From: Saturnia japonica
Lineage: Eukaryota; Arthropoda; Insecta; Lepidoptera; Saturniidae
Direction of reading: 5' to 3'
Assembly (NCBI GenBank): GCA_033032175.1
Contig: CM065317.1
Span: 19,737,279 to 19,801,278, forward strand
DNA length: 64,000 nucleotides
Part shown: positions 23,114 through 35,571 of the stretch, piece by piece
How the letters are laid out: each line of letters opens with the position of its first letter
Position numbering within the stretch: the stretch's first letter is position 1
Position numbers and translations under genes: made by a program
The notes under the pieces: model-generated
The model's database searches: none
What the model was told of the DNA's origin: nothing
What the model saw: the letters and a program-made list of their open reading frames with translations, nothing else

Positions 23114-24555
23114 TTAGCGGAGTGCCCGAAGCTCCCACACGCGTTTGTTATTGTAAAAGGAAAAATATTATGAAATTATACTTTTAATCAATCGAAGTGT
23201 GTACCATTTTTATCTATGCACTTTCGCCATTTTATAGGTAATTCATTGATTTCAGTGTTGAAAAAATAGTGGAAGCGAGAATCAATAAAATCTTTGAAGA
23301 CGATTTGGACAGCCTCATCGGAATTGAATTCTTTCCTTGCGAGAAATTGTCCAAATTCCCAAAAACTGACGTAATTTGTTGGAGCAAGGTCCGGGGAGTA
23401 TGGTGGGTAAAGGAGAAATTCAAATTGCAGTTCCTGTAATTAAGCGACCATCTGTCGTAAAGTATGGGGTCTAGCATTGTCTTGAAGCAGCAGTGGGCTA
23501 AAGAAATTTACCAGTCTTGATTATTTAGTGGCTAACTTTTCCATCATGGTTTGAAATTGTTGACAATACAGATCTGTCGTTATCGTCTGGCCAAATCTTA
23601 GGAAGCTGTAGTTTATAACACCAGCACTGGTACACCAAACACTCACCGGGGACTTTTTCTGAGTTAACTTTTGCTTAGGACAGGATTTAGCCGGTTCTCT
23701 TGGGTTCAACCACTGTGATCAGCGTTTCCGATTATCGTAAAGGATCCATTTTTCGTCACAAGAAACAATGCGATTCAAAATTCCCTCATTTTTGTGATGG
23801 ATGAGTAATGTAACGCAATGCGTGTTTGTGGGTGTGCTTCAGTCAATTCGTGCGATACCCATTTTTTGAGCTTTTTCCCTTTTCCAATTTGTTTCAAGTG
23901 AATTAAAATTCTTTTATCACTCACAATGAAGACTGTCGCTAGCTCTGACGCGGTTTGCGATGGATCCACTTTCACGATCACCTCTTAATTCTTAATTATC
24001 AACTAAGGTCTCCGGCCGTCCACGGGGTTTGTTTCGTAGGTAAAAATTTCCAGAACGAAAACGTTGAAACCAAAAACGTACCGTGCTTTCTTTTACAGTA
24101 TCTTCCCCATACACATCATTAATCCTTCAAGCTGTTTCTGCAGGGTTGATGCCACGATGGAATTCATATTCGTAAATAATGTGATGTCAAAGAAAAATCA
24201 AATGGTGCGAAAGCAAATGAGTTACTAAATACACAAGCCTAAATCTGAAATAAATTTGAATTTGGAATTGCTAACCAAACACCAGATATTTGAGATTAAA
24301 GTGGCCAGTTCAACAAAATGCCAATTTCATAATATGTAAAGACCTAATATTATATCACATCTTAAAGGCTTCTCGTGTACAAAATTTCATAAAATCGGTA
24401 CAGCTATTTTTCAGTCATTTCCGGACAGACAAGCATACAATTTTTTTACGTCTTTGTCTTTAAATTTTTGATCCTTTCTAATAGACGTGTCCTAGGAATT
24501 ATGAAAAAAAAAATTCATATACAGACATAACTGCAAATTTATTTTTGTTATAGAT
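23114..24555 (+). repeat. Family 3 repeat split by a nested mariner
   Basis: The start (GGAGTGCCCGAAGCTCCCAC, ACGCGTTT) and the end (GTGTACAAAATTTCATAAAATCGGT, CCGGACAGACAAGC) match the two ends of the repeat at 57150-57715. The mariner relic sits between. A third, shorter relative lies at 29289-29604. Confidence 0.5.
23165..24335 (-). pseudogene. mariner transposon relic
   Basis: On the minus strand the pieces, in order, are: an HTH segment (FWFQRFRSGNFYL near 24050), the block WLNPREPAKSCPKQKL (near 23700), QDNARPHTLRQ (second catalytic Asp, near 23480) and YSPDLAPTNY (third Asp, near 23400), which identify a mariner DDD-type transposase. Stops and frame changes break it throughout. ATATTATGAAATT at 23165-23177 and its inverse at 24323-24335 may be the inner part of the terminal repeats. 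At about 1.2 kb it is near full length for mariner. Confidence 0.8.
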
Positions 24556-26047
24556 TTCATGTCATGTTGCTTTTTCATAAAAATTAGTGATTTCTTTAAT
24601 GGTTTTAATATAATCTGTATTTATTTCTATGCAAAATTGTAGTCGTAGTTCGGTGAATTCGACTTATACATACATTTATGAGTCAGTCTTAACTTTCACG
24701 AAATTTCCGGCAATTACCTACTGTTCTTTATGCAGTTATTATATTTTTGGTAGTTAGTTATTCTATGGTATGTATGACCTCCCAGTAAATATAAAATAAA
24801 AAGTAATATAGTCGATTGGCTGGTTACAATCTGTATGCCTGGTACCTGCCATGGATTATATTTATTAAGACTTTTTATTATTATCTTGTCAGTCGTCAAA
24901 CACTGAGATTTAAGCAATGAATATTTATTTTAAAGGCATAACACTCAATATAATCTTCGTGACAAGATCAATACTTTGATTTAAATTCGAATAAATCAGT
25001 GATTACTTTAATTTGATTCAAATTTATTATATTCATTATGTTGTGCAATATAAATATTACAATAAAAACGCGATAACATGAAAATAATAAATTGTATATT
25101 TATTCGAAATTGTCTAATTCTCACCTCGAACCCTATGAAGGATGATCTAAACTTGTTGTTATTGTAAATATGTATATTTAAAACATATTTTGAAATAAGA
25201 CGGAGTAGTTTAAGGTTTATAAATAGTGCCCGTATGTTACAAGTAGCAAAAGAATACATGTTGCATTGCAAACATATAAATAAAGGCGTGCGCGATTGCG
25301 ATAATTTCTTTATTGAAATTAATTTATAATTAATTTATTAATTTTGTGATAATTGATTAATGAAATAGCAATTTACTTATTATTATAGCTTAGTCGCTTA
25401 GTGTTAGAAACTTGAAACAGTGACGGCTCTATTCTAAACTATAAAAATGTAATTATAATTAACGAATTATATAATTCGTTTCTCGGAAACGGCTTCAACG
25501 ATTTGAATAAATTTGGTTTTTAAATAATGTTTTACATTCCAAGCTTATCTAGACAAGCGCTTTTTAAAGATACTGATAAAAGCTCAGTCGCCTTTATATT
25601 ATGTATAATATTTAATATTTGACAAATTCTAAACTTATATAAATCCACTTAATAAATATACAAGCTTCTTGTACATCACTTTTATCCAGGGTTCGTAAAA
25701 TTCGATATTTGTAATAAATATAGATATATCCGATGTATATGATGTACAGAAAAAGATGCGATTTGCAATTTATAAGCGGTTTAATGAGTTCAAAATTCAA
25801 AATCTGAAAAGAATGTGTTATGTACGTTCATGGGCGGCACATCAAGAGCCTCATGATTTCACGCAGAAGGTGATGTTTCTACATAATAAATTGATATACA
25901 TATGATTAAAATACATAAGCGTGGAACACCTGCATAGAACTATGGCATTTCACAACGGTTTCTTCACTCCCGGTCCGGGCCTTGGCTCGGGCTTCGATCT
26001 TCGGAGGGACGTTTGCGTAACTACAAAGAATTAAAGGCCCTTCGTGG
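24556..26047. other. Intergenic, no gene seen
   Basis: Very AT-rich; open frames here are short and lack coding features. The last 100 bases (about 25960-26047) are more GC-rich and form the upstream region of the gene starting at 26136. Confidence 0.5.
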
Positions 26048-26054
26048 TATAAAT
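26048..26054 (+). promoter_or_regulatory. TATA box of the 137-aa His-rich gene
   Basis: TATAAAT, 33 nt ahead of an arthropod-type initiator (CATCAGA, A at 26081). The ATG follows 55 nt later. Confidence 0.75.
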
Positions 26055-26135
26055 GTGACAGTGATGAGTACAGTAGCATCAGAATTGAACCGTTTGCATT
26101 ATCCGGTGCATCGCGTCACCTAACCAAACAACAAT

Positions 26136-29100
26136 ATGAAATTATTCGTGAGTATCTTCTTATCTATATCTACTTCTTAAATTACTTCTCTATCTTCTTG
26201 TTATTTAAAAAAAAATGTTATTATAAGTGTTGACACAGACTACAAATTTGCACGGCGCCAACTTTCTCAGCAATTCTACAACACAATAATAATATGATAA
26301 CGTATGTAAAAAATTTCGTAAAAACATAAAGTCATATTGTGATTAAAATAATTTAAAGTTTGTTTTTAGTAGGTGAGAGGGAGTTAATTTTATTGAAGGC
26401 TAATAAACTAAATAAAAGAGTTTTCAACACAGAAATTTTATTCGCTGTGCATGTAAATAGTTTCCAATTCGCGGATAAAAACTCGCGCGGTCAACATACA
26501 CAGTGCGTGTTAAACGTAACATACCATCACGCCTGTATCTCCGAAGGGTTAGGCAGAAGTGAACTAACAACACTCAATATACTAAACCCAATAACACTTT
26601 ACTCGACTCGGGAATCGAACCCAAGACCTCGAGCATAGCAGTCGCGCTTCCGACTACTAGGCTGATGAGGCAATTAAGAGGCGAATTAAAAGATAAAATA
26701 AACACAATACAAAGACATTTAAAATACATATCCGTTCTTCTGTAGGTTTTTTAAAAGCCAATCACGTAAAAATTGTGTCAGATTTTACGAGGTTTTCATT
26801 AATTGTTATGCTGGTCAAATACAATTCAAATTTCATTTTAATTAAATTATCATACTAGTTGGCACACACGACACTATTACTCCTTAAGTTGGCGGCACGG
26901 CAGACGTTGTTATGTCCTTTCGAATAGTCAATCACGCGACTGCAGCGCCACATATCCCAATTTTTTTCAATTGGATCCAATTCGTGAATTCTACGCAGCC
27001 GAAATCGCGGGCAGAAGCTGGTATCTAATAATAGGCTGTTTCAATGAGGGACTTACGACATGGAAATAAATGAATATAAAAATGTAATTTTATATTGTTT
27101 ACAAATTAATCGTATATATTTATATTTCGACTATTATTTGATGTTCTTGTGCACTTGTAGTCTGTTATGAAGACTTTTAATTAGACATTAGCGACAAAGT
27201 GCATAGTTTTAGGAATTGCATAGAATACCTTGTCATTTAGGTATTGTAGAAAATGAATTAATTAGGTATATTGCGAACTACAAATATCCGCTGATACGGA
27301 TATGATATTTTATTCTATAATATATCTATATTTAGGTAAACAAGTCATGACTTTATTGAAGATTGTTTAAGTGACTTCAAAAAAAGATGAGAATTTTTAA
27401 TTCGATTTTATTTCTTTTAATAAATACTTTGTTTAAGAACCGATTTAGACGATTCTTTTTTTGTTGGAAAGGGGATGCCATAAGCGTAGTCCGATTTTAA
27501 TTTCATTGACATTGGACTTTGGACTTCAAAGATACACCAGGGAACACCATAAAATCATTGAAGTTGGTTCTCATTTTTGTTAAAAGTTGACTTATTGTTA
27601 AACATAATTTTGAATCATGCATCGATTGTAAAAGGATTTTTTTATATTTATGACTTGAGCAATAATTGTAGAATATTTCTTAACACGCGCCTATGACAAT
27701 TCATTAATATTCTATCATCGTGCGTCGGTTGCTCGGTTATTTTTTTGACTAACTTTGAAGAGTTAACTCACGTAGCGCTTGCACCGCCGCGTGTGTTGTG
27801 GTGCGGTGTTGCCCTACGAAAATAACTTTATATTCTTACAAAATATTTTTTCATATTTCGATTGTGTGAAGCTAAGTTTAGTCCGTTGTTCTGCTTCGAA
27901 TACTTACCGTAATTGTACTTTTAATTAATAATTGTTTTACAAAGTTTTTAATCAGCATTTGATAAAGTTAAAATTTACGATGTTCCCTTCAAAGTTGATA
28001 ACACTCTAAGTATAGAAAGATGGTTTGCTCTCGAGTATAGGTGTCAGAACACAAACTACCAGGGAGCTGTTCATTTTTGATATATTCCTTCACTGAAAAC
28101 TCGGGACTAGTGTACAATTTGAAAGTATACCGGTCAATGATACAATATATTATTCATAATCGATTAAAATACTATCAATCACGTTCGATTATGACAGAGC
28201 TTAAACTTGTTCACCGTGAAAAAGACATCAGTTTTATATGGACAAAACTATTACACAATAAACTTATAGTGTAATAATTGAATTTATAATAAAAAATTCT
28301 ATGTAGTTATGTACCTACGTATATAACAATTAATATATCCTTGGCGTAATAAAACAAGAATCACTCCAATAATGTTATCCTTTGAGCCGAGAACACGATG
28401 TACGAGTACTCAGCTTAGCCATGAATGATAATAATGTCAATACATTTTGATGAGTTTTATTTGTCTAAAAATAATTATACATTGTATACATAAACATCAT
28501 TTTCATCGTATCCACACTTCCGTGACATGAGGGACGCGCAGCTCTCAATATTAACTGCGACGTCATCAAGTTAGCCTATGAAGGATAAATTAAGGTGGCG
28601 CCGCGGTGCGAAGTGCGTACATTTCTAAGATAGCACCAAAACTTTTACATTTTTTTAGTTTCGCTCACTTGCACAACTTTCCACTCGGCACTTTTTTAAC
28701 ATTATTGTTCAATTTTTCCTAAACTTTTACGACAATAGCAACTACAAAATCACGAAAAATTATCATTCTCTTTTGCCACGTTAGCGCTATTTTGGTAGGT
28801 TTTTGAATTATAATTTGCTGTCCAGCTGACACTTTTTCAACTTGTCCCGCATATGAGATTCCTCTGATCTGAGATATACTAATGAAGCCACCAAAAAACC
28901 TCAAAAATTATTTAGGTACGATTGAACATTTTTAAATACTGTTATGAAGTATTATGGTGCAGGAGCACACTTTTTATCCCTTACTCGTTGTTTGTAGTTT
29001 TTCTTTCTTCACCATTTTCAATCACCACCATTCAAATGAAATTGCATCCGAACAAGTCTTTGTTAGTGCGATTAGCAAACAACTAATTTTTTTTCGGGTG

Positions 29101-31429
29101 CCGTTGTTAATTTAGCAATTTTATTTAGTGAAATAAAATTAAGATGATTTCGACAACTGTTGTAAACCAGTGCATGAAATAATAAGAATGTACAAATACA
29201 GGATTCAGTTTCAACATAATATTCGGAAATCGAAACGAAACGAGTTCACTTATATGAAACTATATAATAACATTCATTTTTATATTACACTTAGCTGTGC
29301 CCGGTGCTTCGCACGTGTTTATAACGCAACAATTTCTTCGTTTCGTATTTGTTCTTTTAAACATATTTGATATTTAATATTAAATTATTGATACTAAAAG
29401 TATTATTGACAGCATTATAGCATATTAATTGAGGAATGACGAAAACTTCCTTGGTCAAAAATTGGTCAAATCCCTATCGAGTTAAATCCAGACAGATAAG
29501 CATTTTTTTATCGTACTTGTGATCAGTGTCCTTTACAACAAACTCCTATAACAATATTTTACATGTAGGTACAGACAGAACTTCAGACTTATTAATATAG
29601 ATTACATTTAAATTATCGATCCAGAAGAACGTCGTGTGTGATCTTGTTACATCACTTTATCATTTACACACGAGTTTAATATTCAAAAACATTTACTCTG
29701 ATAATAAATGATAATTGAAAAGTTATAGGCTATTATGAGTGTTCCCTTTGCATTCATTATAATCCTCCAACGGATAAAATTAATTCCGTTTAAGTTCGAA
29801 TTCATAAAACGTTCATATTTTATTCATCTGAATTAATTCAATGCCGAGAGAACATTTGTGAACACGAGATAATAAAATTCGTTATCAATGGGAGACCGCG
29901 TAGAGAGACTATTTCAAATATTTGCAAACCACAAACAAAATTGCCGGTAAAATTTGGCTTTTATAAGTTCCTTTGTAACACTTGATTTTAATAAAAAAGT
30001 TTTTTTCCTAAATCTGACATTCAGAAATGAACAGATTATAAAAAAAAATGTTATCTCTACCGAGTATGAAATGTGTATTTAGGTATTTAATCATTTAGTT
30101 ACATGATATAAGTACTTAGTGAAGTAAAACTCTTGAAGCCTTTGCAAGTGAATTAGAAAATCCACCACACGGATTGACAAGAGAATTTTTAACAAGAAAC
30201 AAAACCAACGTCTATGATTTTGAGGATTTCGTCAATGTTAGTCGAAAGTCCAATGCCAATTAAATTAAAATGGGGCCACGCTTGAGGTATCCCCTTTTCA
30301 ACGTAAACATAATCATCTAAATTAGTTCAATAACAAAGAACATCCATAAAAAATATATATTCTGAGTGAGAATTTCCTCCTTTTTTGAAGACGGTTAAAA
30401 AAACAAAATCAGCCACATTCAATAATACTTGATTCAATGTAGGCCTTAAAAACTCACTTTAAACGTCAAAAACTCATCACGGGTTCCGAAATAATCCCAG
30501 TCATCGAGCAGAGCTGCCAAGAAACTCAATCATCAAATTTTTTTATAACCTTTTGATAGTAAAATTGTTTGTTATTGTGCTTGAAGCTATTGTCCGGTAA
30601 ATGAGTAATGTGCTTCGAAATCTTATTATAGACCCTAACACTATTACCTAAAAAACTTTTATTAGTCTTACTAAGTCTAAAACAGGACATAAGGATAGGA
30701 TAGGATTTGTATTTTAGCTTGTGTTTGCATATAAGATATCATCACTCCTGTATTCACCGGAGGGTTAGGTATGTTTTAGGTCCCTTGTAATAGGGGCGAA
30801 CCTACTTCCATTAATCGGGTACAAATCCAAACTCCGAGCTGCTACTGACAATTTCATAGAAAAACCCAGTAAAACTTTGTTCTAGCTGGGAATCGAACTG
30901 AGGAACTCGAGCATGGCAGTCGGCAGTCGCACTTAGGACTACTAGGTTAATGAAGAAGTATGTAGTAAATAATGCAGCCTTTGTTAATATTATGATGAGC
31001 ATAAATCAAAGTTGATATATTGTTCAGGTGTGTACTTTACTGATGATCGCTTCGGTAACGGCGGCTCCCTCGGAGACGCGCGACAAACGCGGCGTCTTCG
31101 GAGGACCACTCCTCGCGCCCCACCTGCATCACGACATCCACCACGGCTTGCACCATGACTTCCACCACGGCCTGCACTACGACCCGATCCACTTCCACAG
31201 TCCTCTTAACTACGCTCACGGACCGATCATTCACTCCTACCACTCTCCTCTGATCTCCCACGGCCACATCCACGCTCCTCTCTTCGATCACCATCACTTG
31301 CATCCGCCGCTACTCCACGACCTGCACCACGCACCCTTACTGCCGAGTACCACCATCATCAAGTCTGCGAAAGTGATCCACGGGACCCCTCTTCACGTAA
31401 AGCACGTGAAGCATGCTTCTTTATGGTAG
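26136..31429 (+). CDS. Secreted His-rich protein, probable cuticular or matrix protein
   Basis: Exon 1 is 26136-26147 (MKLF), with donor GTGAGT. The intron is 26148-31027 (4880 bp), with acceptor TGTTCAG. Exon 2 is 31028-31429, stop TAG. The protein is 137 aa. The exon join yields a signal peptide (VCTLLMIASVTA, cut near residue 16-17), then PSETRDKRG with an Arg-x-Lys-Arg furin-type site at 22-25. The mature part is built of His-rich blocks (HHDIHHGLHHDFHHG, then HAPLFDHHHLHPP, HDLHHAPLL) and ends with VKHVKHASLW. There is no Rebers-Riddiford domain. Exon 2 is GC-rich against an AT-rich background. The join over a long, repeat-filled intron is inferred from phase, TATA/initiator and the matching layout of the sister genes. 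A role in cuticle hardening or metal binding is inference. Confidence 0.78.
26515..26672 (-). repeat. tRNA-derived SINE copy
   Basis: Read on the minus strand: an A-box-like CCTAGTAGTCGGAAGCGCG, then GGTTCGATTCCCGAG (B box), then CTGCCTAACCCTTCGGAG near its end. Sister copies at 30738, 42928, 50225 and 60122. Confidence 0.7.
29289..29604 (+). repeat. Family 3 interspersed repeat (TTAGCTGTGCCCGG start)
   Basis: Begins TTAGCTGTGCCCGGTGCTTC with GCACGTGTTT and ends with a GTTAAATCCAGACAGATAAG...GTGATCAGTG block, parallel to 57150-57715. In reverse it ends GGGCACAGCTAA, so a Helitron-like origin is possible. Confidence 0.5.
30160..30400 (-). repeat. Interspersed repeat family 'GACTTCAAAAAAAG', reverse copy
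   Basis: Shares the AACATCCATAAAAAATATA, GAGGTATCCCCTTTTC and CCAATGCCAATTAAATTAAA blocks with 46225-46400, in the same orientation. Confidence 0.5.
30425..30680 (-). repeat. LINE 3' tail with C-terminal ORF remnant
   Basis: Same tail as at 12890 (ATTCAATGTAGGCC, CCCAGTCATCGAG, GCCAAGAAACTC). It is followed by the region matching the C-terminal ORF at 13120-13220 (TTGTCCGGTAAATGAGTAATGTGC). It lies in the intron of the 137-aa gene. Confidence 0.6.
30738..30958 (-). repeat. tRNA-derived SINE copy
   Basis: A longer copy of the 26515 family: GGAGGGTTAGG, GTAATAGGGGCGAACC, ATTAATCGGGTACAAATCC, GGGAATCGAACTGAGG and a terminal GACTACTAGGTTAATG. It ends about 70 bp before exon 2 of the 137-aa gene. 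Confidence 0.7.
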
Positions 31430-31445
31430 ATTAAGTTATTAAATT

Positions 31446-31451
31446 ATTAAA
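31446..31451 (+). terminator. Variant polyadenylation signal ATTAAA
   Basis: 17 nt after the stop of the 137-aa gene; no closer AATAAA. Confidence 0.4.
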
Positions 31452-31639
31452 GCTTTACTGTTTTCTAATGCATGTTTTATTTGACCTTCTTGTTGGGCCA
31501 ACTTGGTGCCAAGTTTTTAATTAGATAACCTTGTTTGCTTCCATATCAGGATATTTAATTTGGGCACTCTTTCAATCATAACTGGATACTTCTAAGTATT
31601 AATATTTATGTCTATAATGTTCTTTATCATATAGTTCGT

Positions 31640-31890
31640 TTTTTTTTATACTACAATGGCGGTAAACAAGCATTCGGCCCGACTTATGGTAAGTGCTTAC
31701 CACAGCCTATGGACACTTGTAGTACTGTAGATATCAGTTGCGCGCTGCCGACCTTTAACCCCCCCAACCTAAGGAGTTCTGGAATACCTAATCACCGCAG
31801 GAACACAACACAAGGTTATTTGGCTGTGATCTTGTGTAGGGTGAAGGTATTCCACCAGTCGGACTGGCGCAAGTAAGGAGAATGTCCTAC
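31640..31890 (-). repeat. SINE-like interspersed repeat, reverse copy
   Basis: Begins with a T-run and ATACTACAATGGCGG, with GTGCTTACCAC and GGAACACAACACAAGG, the reverse of the layout at 10448-10757. Confidence 0.6.
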
Positions 31891-32572
31891 CTTTCTCTCT
31901 TAGATCTCACTTTCTTCAAAGAATACATCATATTCGTTTACACATTCGAGTACATTATTATAATTTGGTTTGCTTTCAGTGAACTTTGTTGTTCTGTATG
32001 GCTCAGCAACACACAGCTTCGCATTAGGAATTATTTCGGTTATTTTTTATTTAGTTAGACATTCCGATTTTATCATTTTTAGTTGTTTCATAATCACAAA
32101 GTTTATTCATAAATGTTAAGCGTTCTTTTATCTTGAACATTAATCAAACTTAAAGAATCTATTCTCTACAAATTACTTAACGCAATAATTTTGACATACT
32201 ACCATATATTATATTGAGTTATAATATAGTTTGTCCTTCACTACTTATATATATTTACTACAAATTACAAATGATAGATACATCTGGTTTTATTGTGTTT
32301 GTTTAAAAAGCAATAATTCTAATTCTATATGTAAATTTACAGATAAACACATTTTGTTGATAAAATCGATGTTAATATTATGTATTATACGTAAGATATA
32401 TAATATATATTATTTGTTTTGTTATAACATCAGAAAACAGATGAAGTAACAATTTTAATAAAATTAAATACAGTTTGTTTGTTTAGTTGTTAGCTATTCG
32501 TTCAAGTACTGAGCTCTCGTAGCAAGTAAACCTGCGCGAGGTCCCTAGTGCGGGATTTACTCTTTAACTCCA

Positions 32573-33805
32573 CCTTATTTATTTATTTATTTACACTCTA
32601 TGCGTTAAATACGCAATGGCGGACTTAATGCCTAGGCATTCTCTGCCAGTCAACCATTAGGTGATGCAGAGATAAATATTGGTAGGTGTAAAAGGTAAGG
32701 GGTTTATTGAAATTATGTTTAACCAATTTAAAATCACAATATATAAATAAAATATCAACACCAAAACATAATATATATAAGACATATATAATACATATAT
32801 ACTACACATATATAATACATATATACTACACATATACAATACATACACATAACAACATCATACATAAATATCAATACAATAAATAAAAATATAATTAGTC
32901 AACATTAAGTACTAAATACAGCATTAACCAGATAATTCTGCTAAATGACACTGGTAAAGCCGACGTACCTTGACTTTAAAACTGAAACGATTAGATGACA
33001 TCCTGATTTCATAAGGAAGCGCATTCCATAGGAGAATAGATTGGATATAGAAAGATGAATGTACTAGACCGGAAGTATGTACAGGACAGCAAAGAATAAG
33101 ATTATTAGAAGAGCGAAGGTTAAGGTCATGATTAGAGTATAAAAACTGAAAATGTGGAGGTAAGTAAGAGGAGAAAATAGAATAGAATACAGAGTTGTCA
33201 GAGCCCGCAAACTCCGACGCTGGCGTATGGGCAACCAATTAAGCTCTGAACGATGGCTCGATACATGGTCATACTTACGAAGATTAAAAACAAATCGAAT
33301 GCAATTGTTGAGTAATCTGTCAAGTTTGTTAAGAAGGTCAGCGTTCAGATCGTAAAAGCACACATCACCATAGTCATATATAGGAAATATTATAGATTTC
33401 ACTAGCATGGTTTTCGTTTTAACTGGGAGAAAATTTTTCAGGCGATAAAAAGACTTTAGAGTACCGATCACTTTCTGACTAACCTTGGAAATATGAGTTC
33501 TCCAATCCAATTTGGCATCAATGTGTAAACCAAGGTCCTTTACTTCCGTACTAAACAGTATGACAAGATCACTGAAAATAATCAGAGGCAGCAAGCTGAA
33601 GTCTATTCTGGTAATCATACGAGAGCTCCCTATTACAATTGCTTGACATTTGGAAGGATTAACTGATAAGCCAAATCTCTCAGACCAATCCCTTAAGGCA
33701 TTTAGATCCCGGTTAATAGTATAAATTGCATCTGATAGAGAATCTACTGCGGTCTGTGTGTATAATTGCAGGTCATCAGCATACAAATGATACGTACATC
33801 GCAGT
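32573..33805 (-). pseudogene. 5'-truncated non-LTR retrotransposon with reverse transcriptase C-terminal half (CR1/Jockey group)
   Basis: On the minus strand the frame starts at the catalytic box YADDLQLY (about 33786) and continues with WSERFGLSVNPSKCQAIVIG, LGLHIDAKLDWRTHI and NCIRFVFNLRKYDHVSSHR. A frame change near 33240-33150 moves the C-terminal part (LLWNALPYEIR) to another frame. A 3' UTR follows and ends with a TAAA-type tandem tail at 32594-32576. Truncation at the 5' side is typical of LINE insertion. A Helitron-like copy abuts its 5' edge. Confidence 0.82.
32760..32850. repeat. Short tandem repeat in the LINE 3' UTR
   Basis: About three copies of a roughly 24-bp unit, ACATATATAATACATATATA plus CTAC, giving a false open frame rich in Tyr/Val/Leu. 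Confidence 0.75.
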
Positions 33806-33823
33806 TCATGAGTTCCTTATCAA

Positions 33824-34338
33824 TCTATACCAATAATAAAATTGAAGTGTCTATTTGTAATGTAAAAATAACAGCTTTTTACTAAATGCATATGAAAATA
33901 TAAACGATACATATAACAAGAAAACTATTTTAAATTTTTTGTCTGTCTGTCCGTTTGTTCCGGGTAATCTCCGAAACGGTTGGACCGATTTCGACGAGAC
34001 TTTCACTGATAGATAGCTGATGATATAGGGAGTAACATAGGCTACTTTTATTTAAGAAAAAGAGTTAGGGTTCCGAACAAATAAAAAAACTGGTCATGGT
34101 GAATCAATTCGGACGCTTAAATGGTTTATGCTGAGTAAACCATGAGAGATATAGCAAATTAATGTACTACATAATTATAGGCATTAAAAAGAATTACAAA
34201 AAGTCCAGGAGAGTGTTCATCTATCTTGTAAGAAACACCCACAATAAGCATTTTTGTCATCAAAATAACTGGGAGCGGGCGAGCAAGATTGCGCGGTCAT
34301 TTTGTAATCCACGTGAGCGAAGCCACGGGCACAGCTAG
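33824..34338 (+). mobile_element. Helitron-like non-autonomous element, family 1, copy B (complete)
   Basis: Starts TCTATACC after an A and ends GGGCACAGCTAG before a T, as Helitrons do (5' TC, 3' CTAG, insertion between A and T). A GC-rich short hairpin (CGTG...CACG) sits just ahead of the 3' end. No terminal inverted repeats and no open frame. 515 bp. Confidence 0.78.
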
Positions 34339-34856
34339 TGTGTATTTATAACAAACCTCGCACTTGAACATACCTATCCCTACGTTACCAGTCCTATGAC
34401 TGCAGTGCGATGGATTTGTTTTCCGCATTAAACTAAGTGTAATTGTAGGATTGAAATAAACGCCGAACGAATTTTTTTTTAGATACATATTATTACTTAA
34501 ATTAATTTCAAAATGTTATTATAAAAATACAATGTATTAATTTTACAGATAAAGCGATTATCAAATCCACTGCATTTAAAGTGTGGATATATTTATGAGA
34601 GATTATTAATTTCGTCAGCCATTCTATCAATCAATGTCATATCAACATAACTTATGGTTTGCAATATTAATCATTGAAAAATTTAATAATAAATACATTA
34701 TATATTTAGGAATATGACAGTAAAGATCAGCTGCAAATTTTCTTCGCGTATATATAAAAAGATATGCAGTAATTTACGATGAGGTATCCAATACGTATAA
34801 TATATGATTGCTAGGTACTTGTTACAAGAGAGCTGGCCTCTTCTACCAACACGTCA

Positions 34857-35266
34857 TCTGTACAATTAATAAAATTGAAATGTCGGTTTGTAATGTCTAA
34901 ATAACAGCTGATTAATAAATCCATATGAAAGTATACACAATACCTATAACAATAAACCAATTTTTATTTTTTTTGTCTGTCTGTCTGTTTGTTGCGGGTA
35001 ATCTCTGAAACGGTTGAACCGATTTTAACGGTGCTTTCACTGACATATAGCTGATGTTATAAGAAGTAACTTAGGTAAGTTTTTTTTTTTTTTAAATAAT
35101 TAGGGTCCCGCACAAATAATTGTTTGTATTAAAAAGACCCACAAAAAAGTCTAGGAGAGTATACGTCTATGTTCTAAAGAACACCCACAATAAGCATTGT
35201 TGTCTTTAAAAAAGATTCGTGCTGGCATTCTTTAGTCCACGTGAGCGAAGCCACGGGTACAGCTAG
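34857..35266 (+). mobile_element. Helitron-like non-autonomous element, family 1, copy C
   Basis: 410 bp; A|TC start, ends ACAGCTAG|T. It shares the GGTTGAACCGATTTTAAC and GTCCACGTGAGCGAAGCCAC blocks with copy B and lies only about 0.5 kb from it in the same direction. Its middle is shorter by an internal deletion. Confidence 0.75.
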
Positions 35267-35571
35267 TATTAAATAACATACTATATAATATAGATACGTT
35301 GAAGAACCATCTATGTGATTATGATATACGTACTAATGACTTATTATCCGTACTACTGACTCGCATCCTATTGGCCGGGCACGATAGCAACAGGTGTGCT
35401 CTATGACCGCACGCATTTTCTAAGCAGGCAACGACCAGATTGGATTGATTCTCGCTTAAACGGAGGATTATTAACGATATCGGATAATGAAGGCCACAGT
35501 TAATAAGTTAAATACAAATAAACAGTGTTTTTCTATGCCGCGTCCGCGCCGCGCCGTCGCGCTGCGTGTTA

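Noticed and set aside
26590..26650. Possible tRNA gene (GGTTCGATTCC)
   Set aside because: No foldable acceptor, anticodon and T stems around it; it is the B box of a SINE with several copies.
32657..32848. Tyr/Val/Leu-rich minus-strand frame
   Set aside because: Produced by a TA-rich tandem repeat in the 3' UTR of a LINE.
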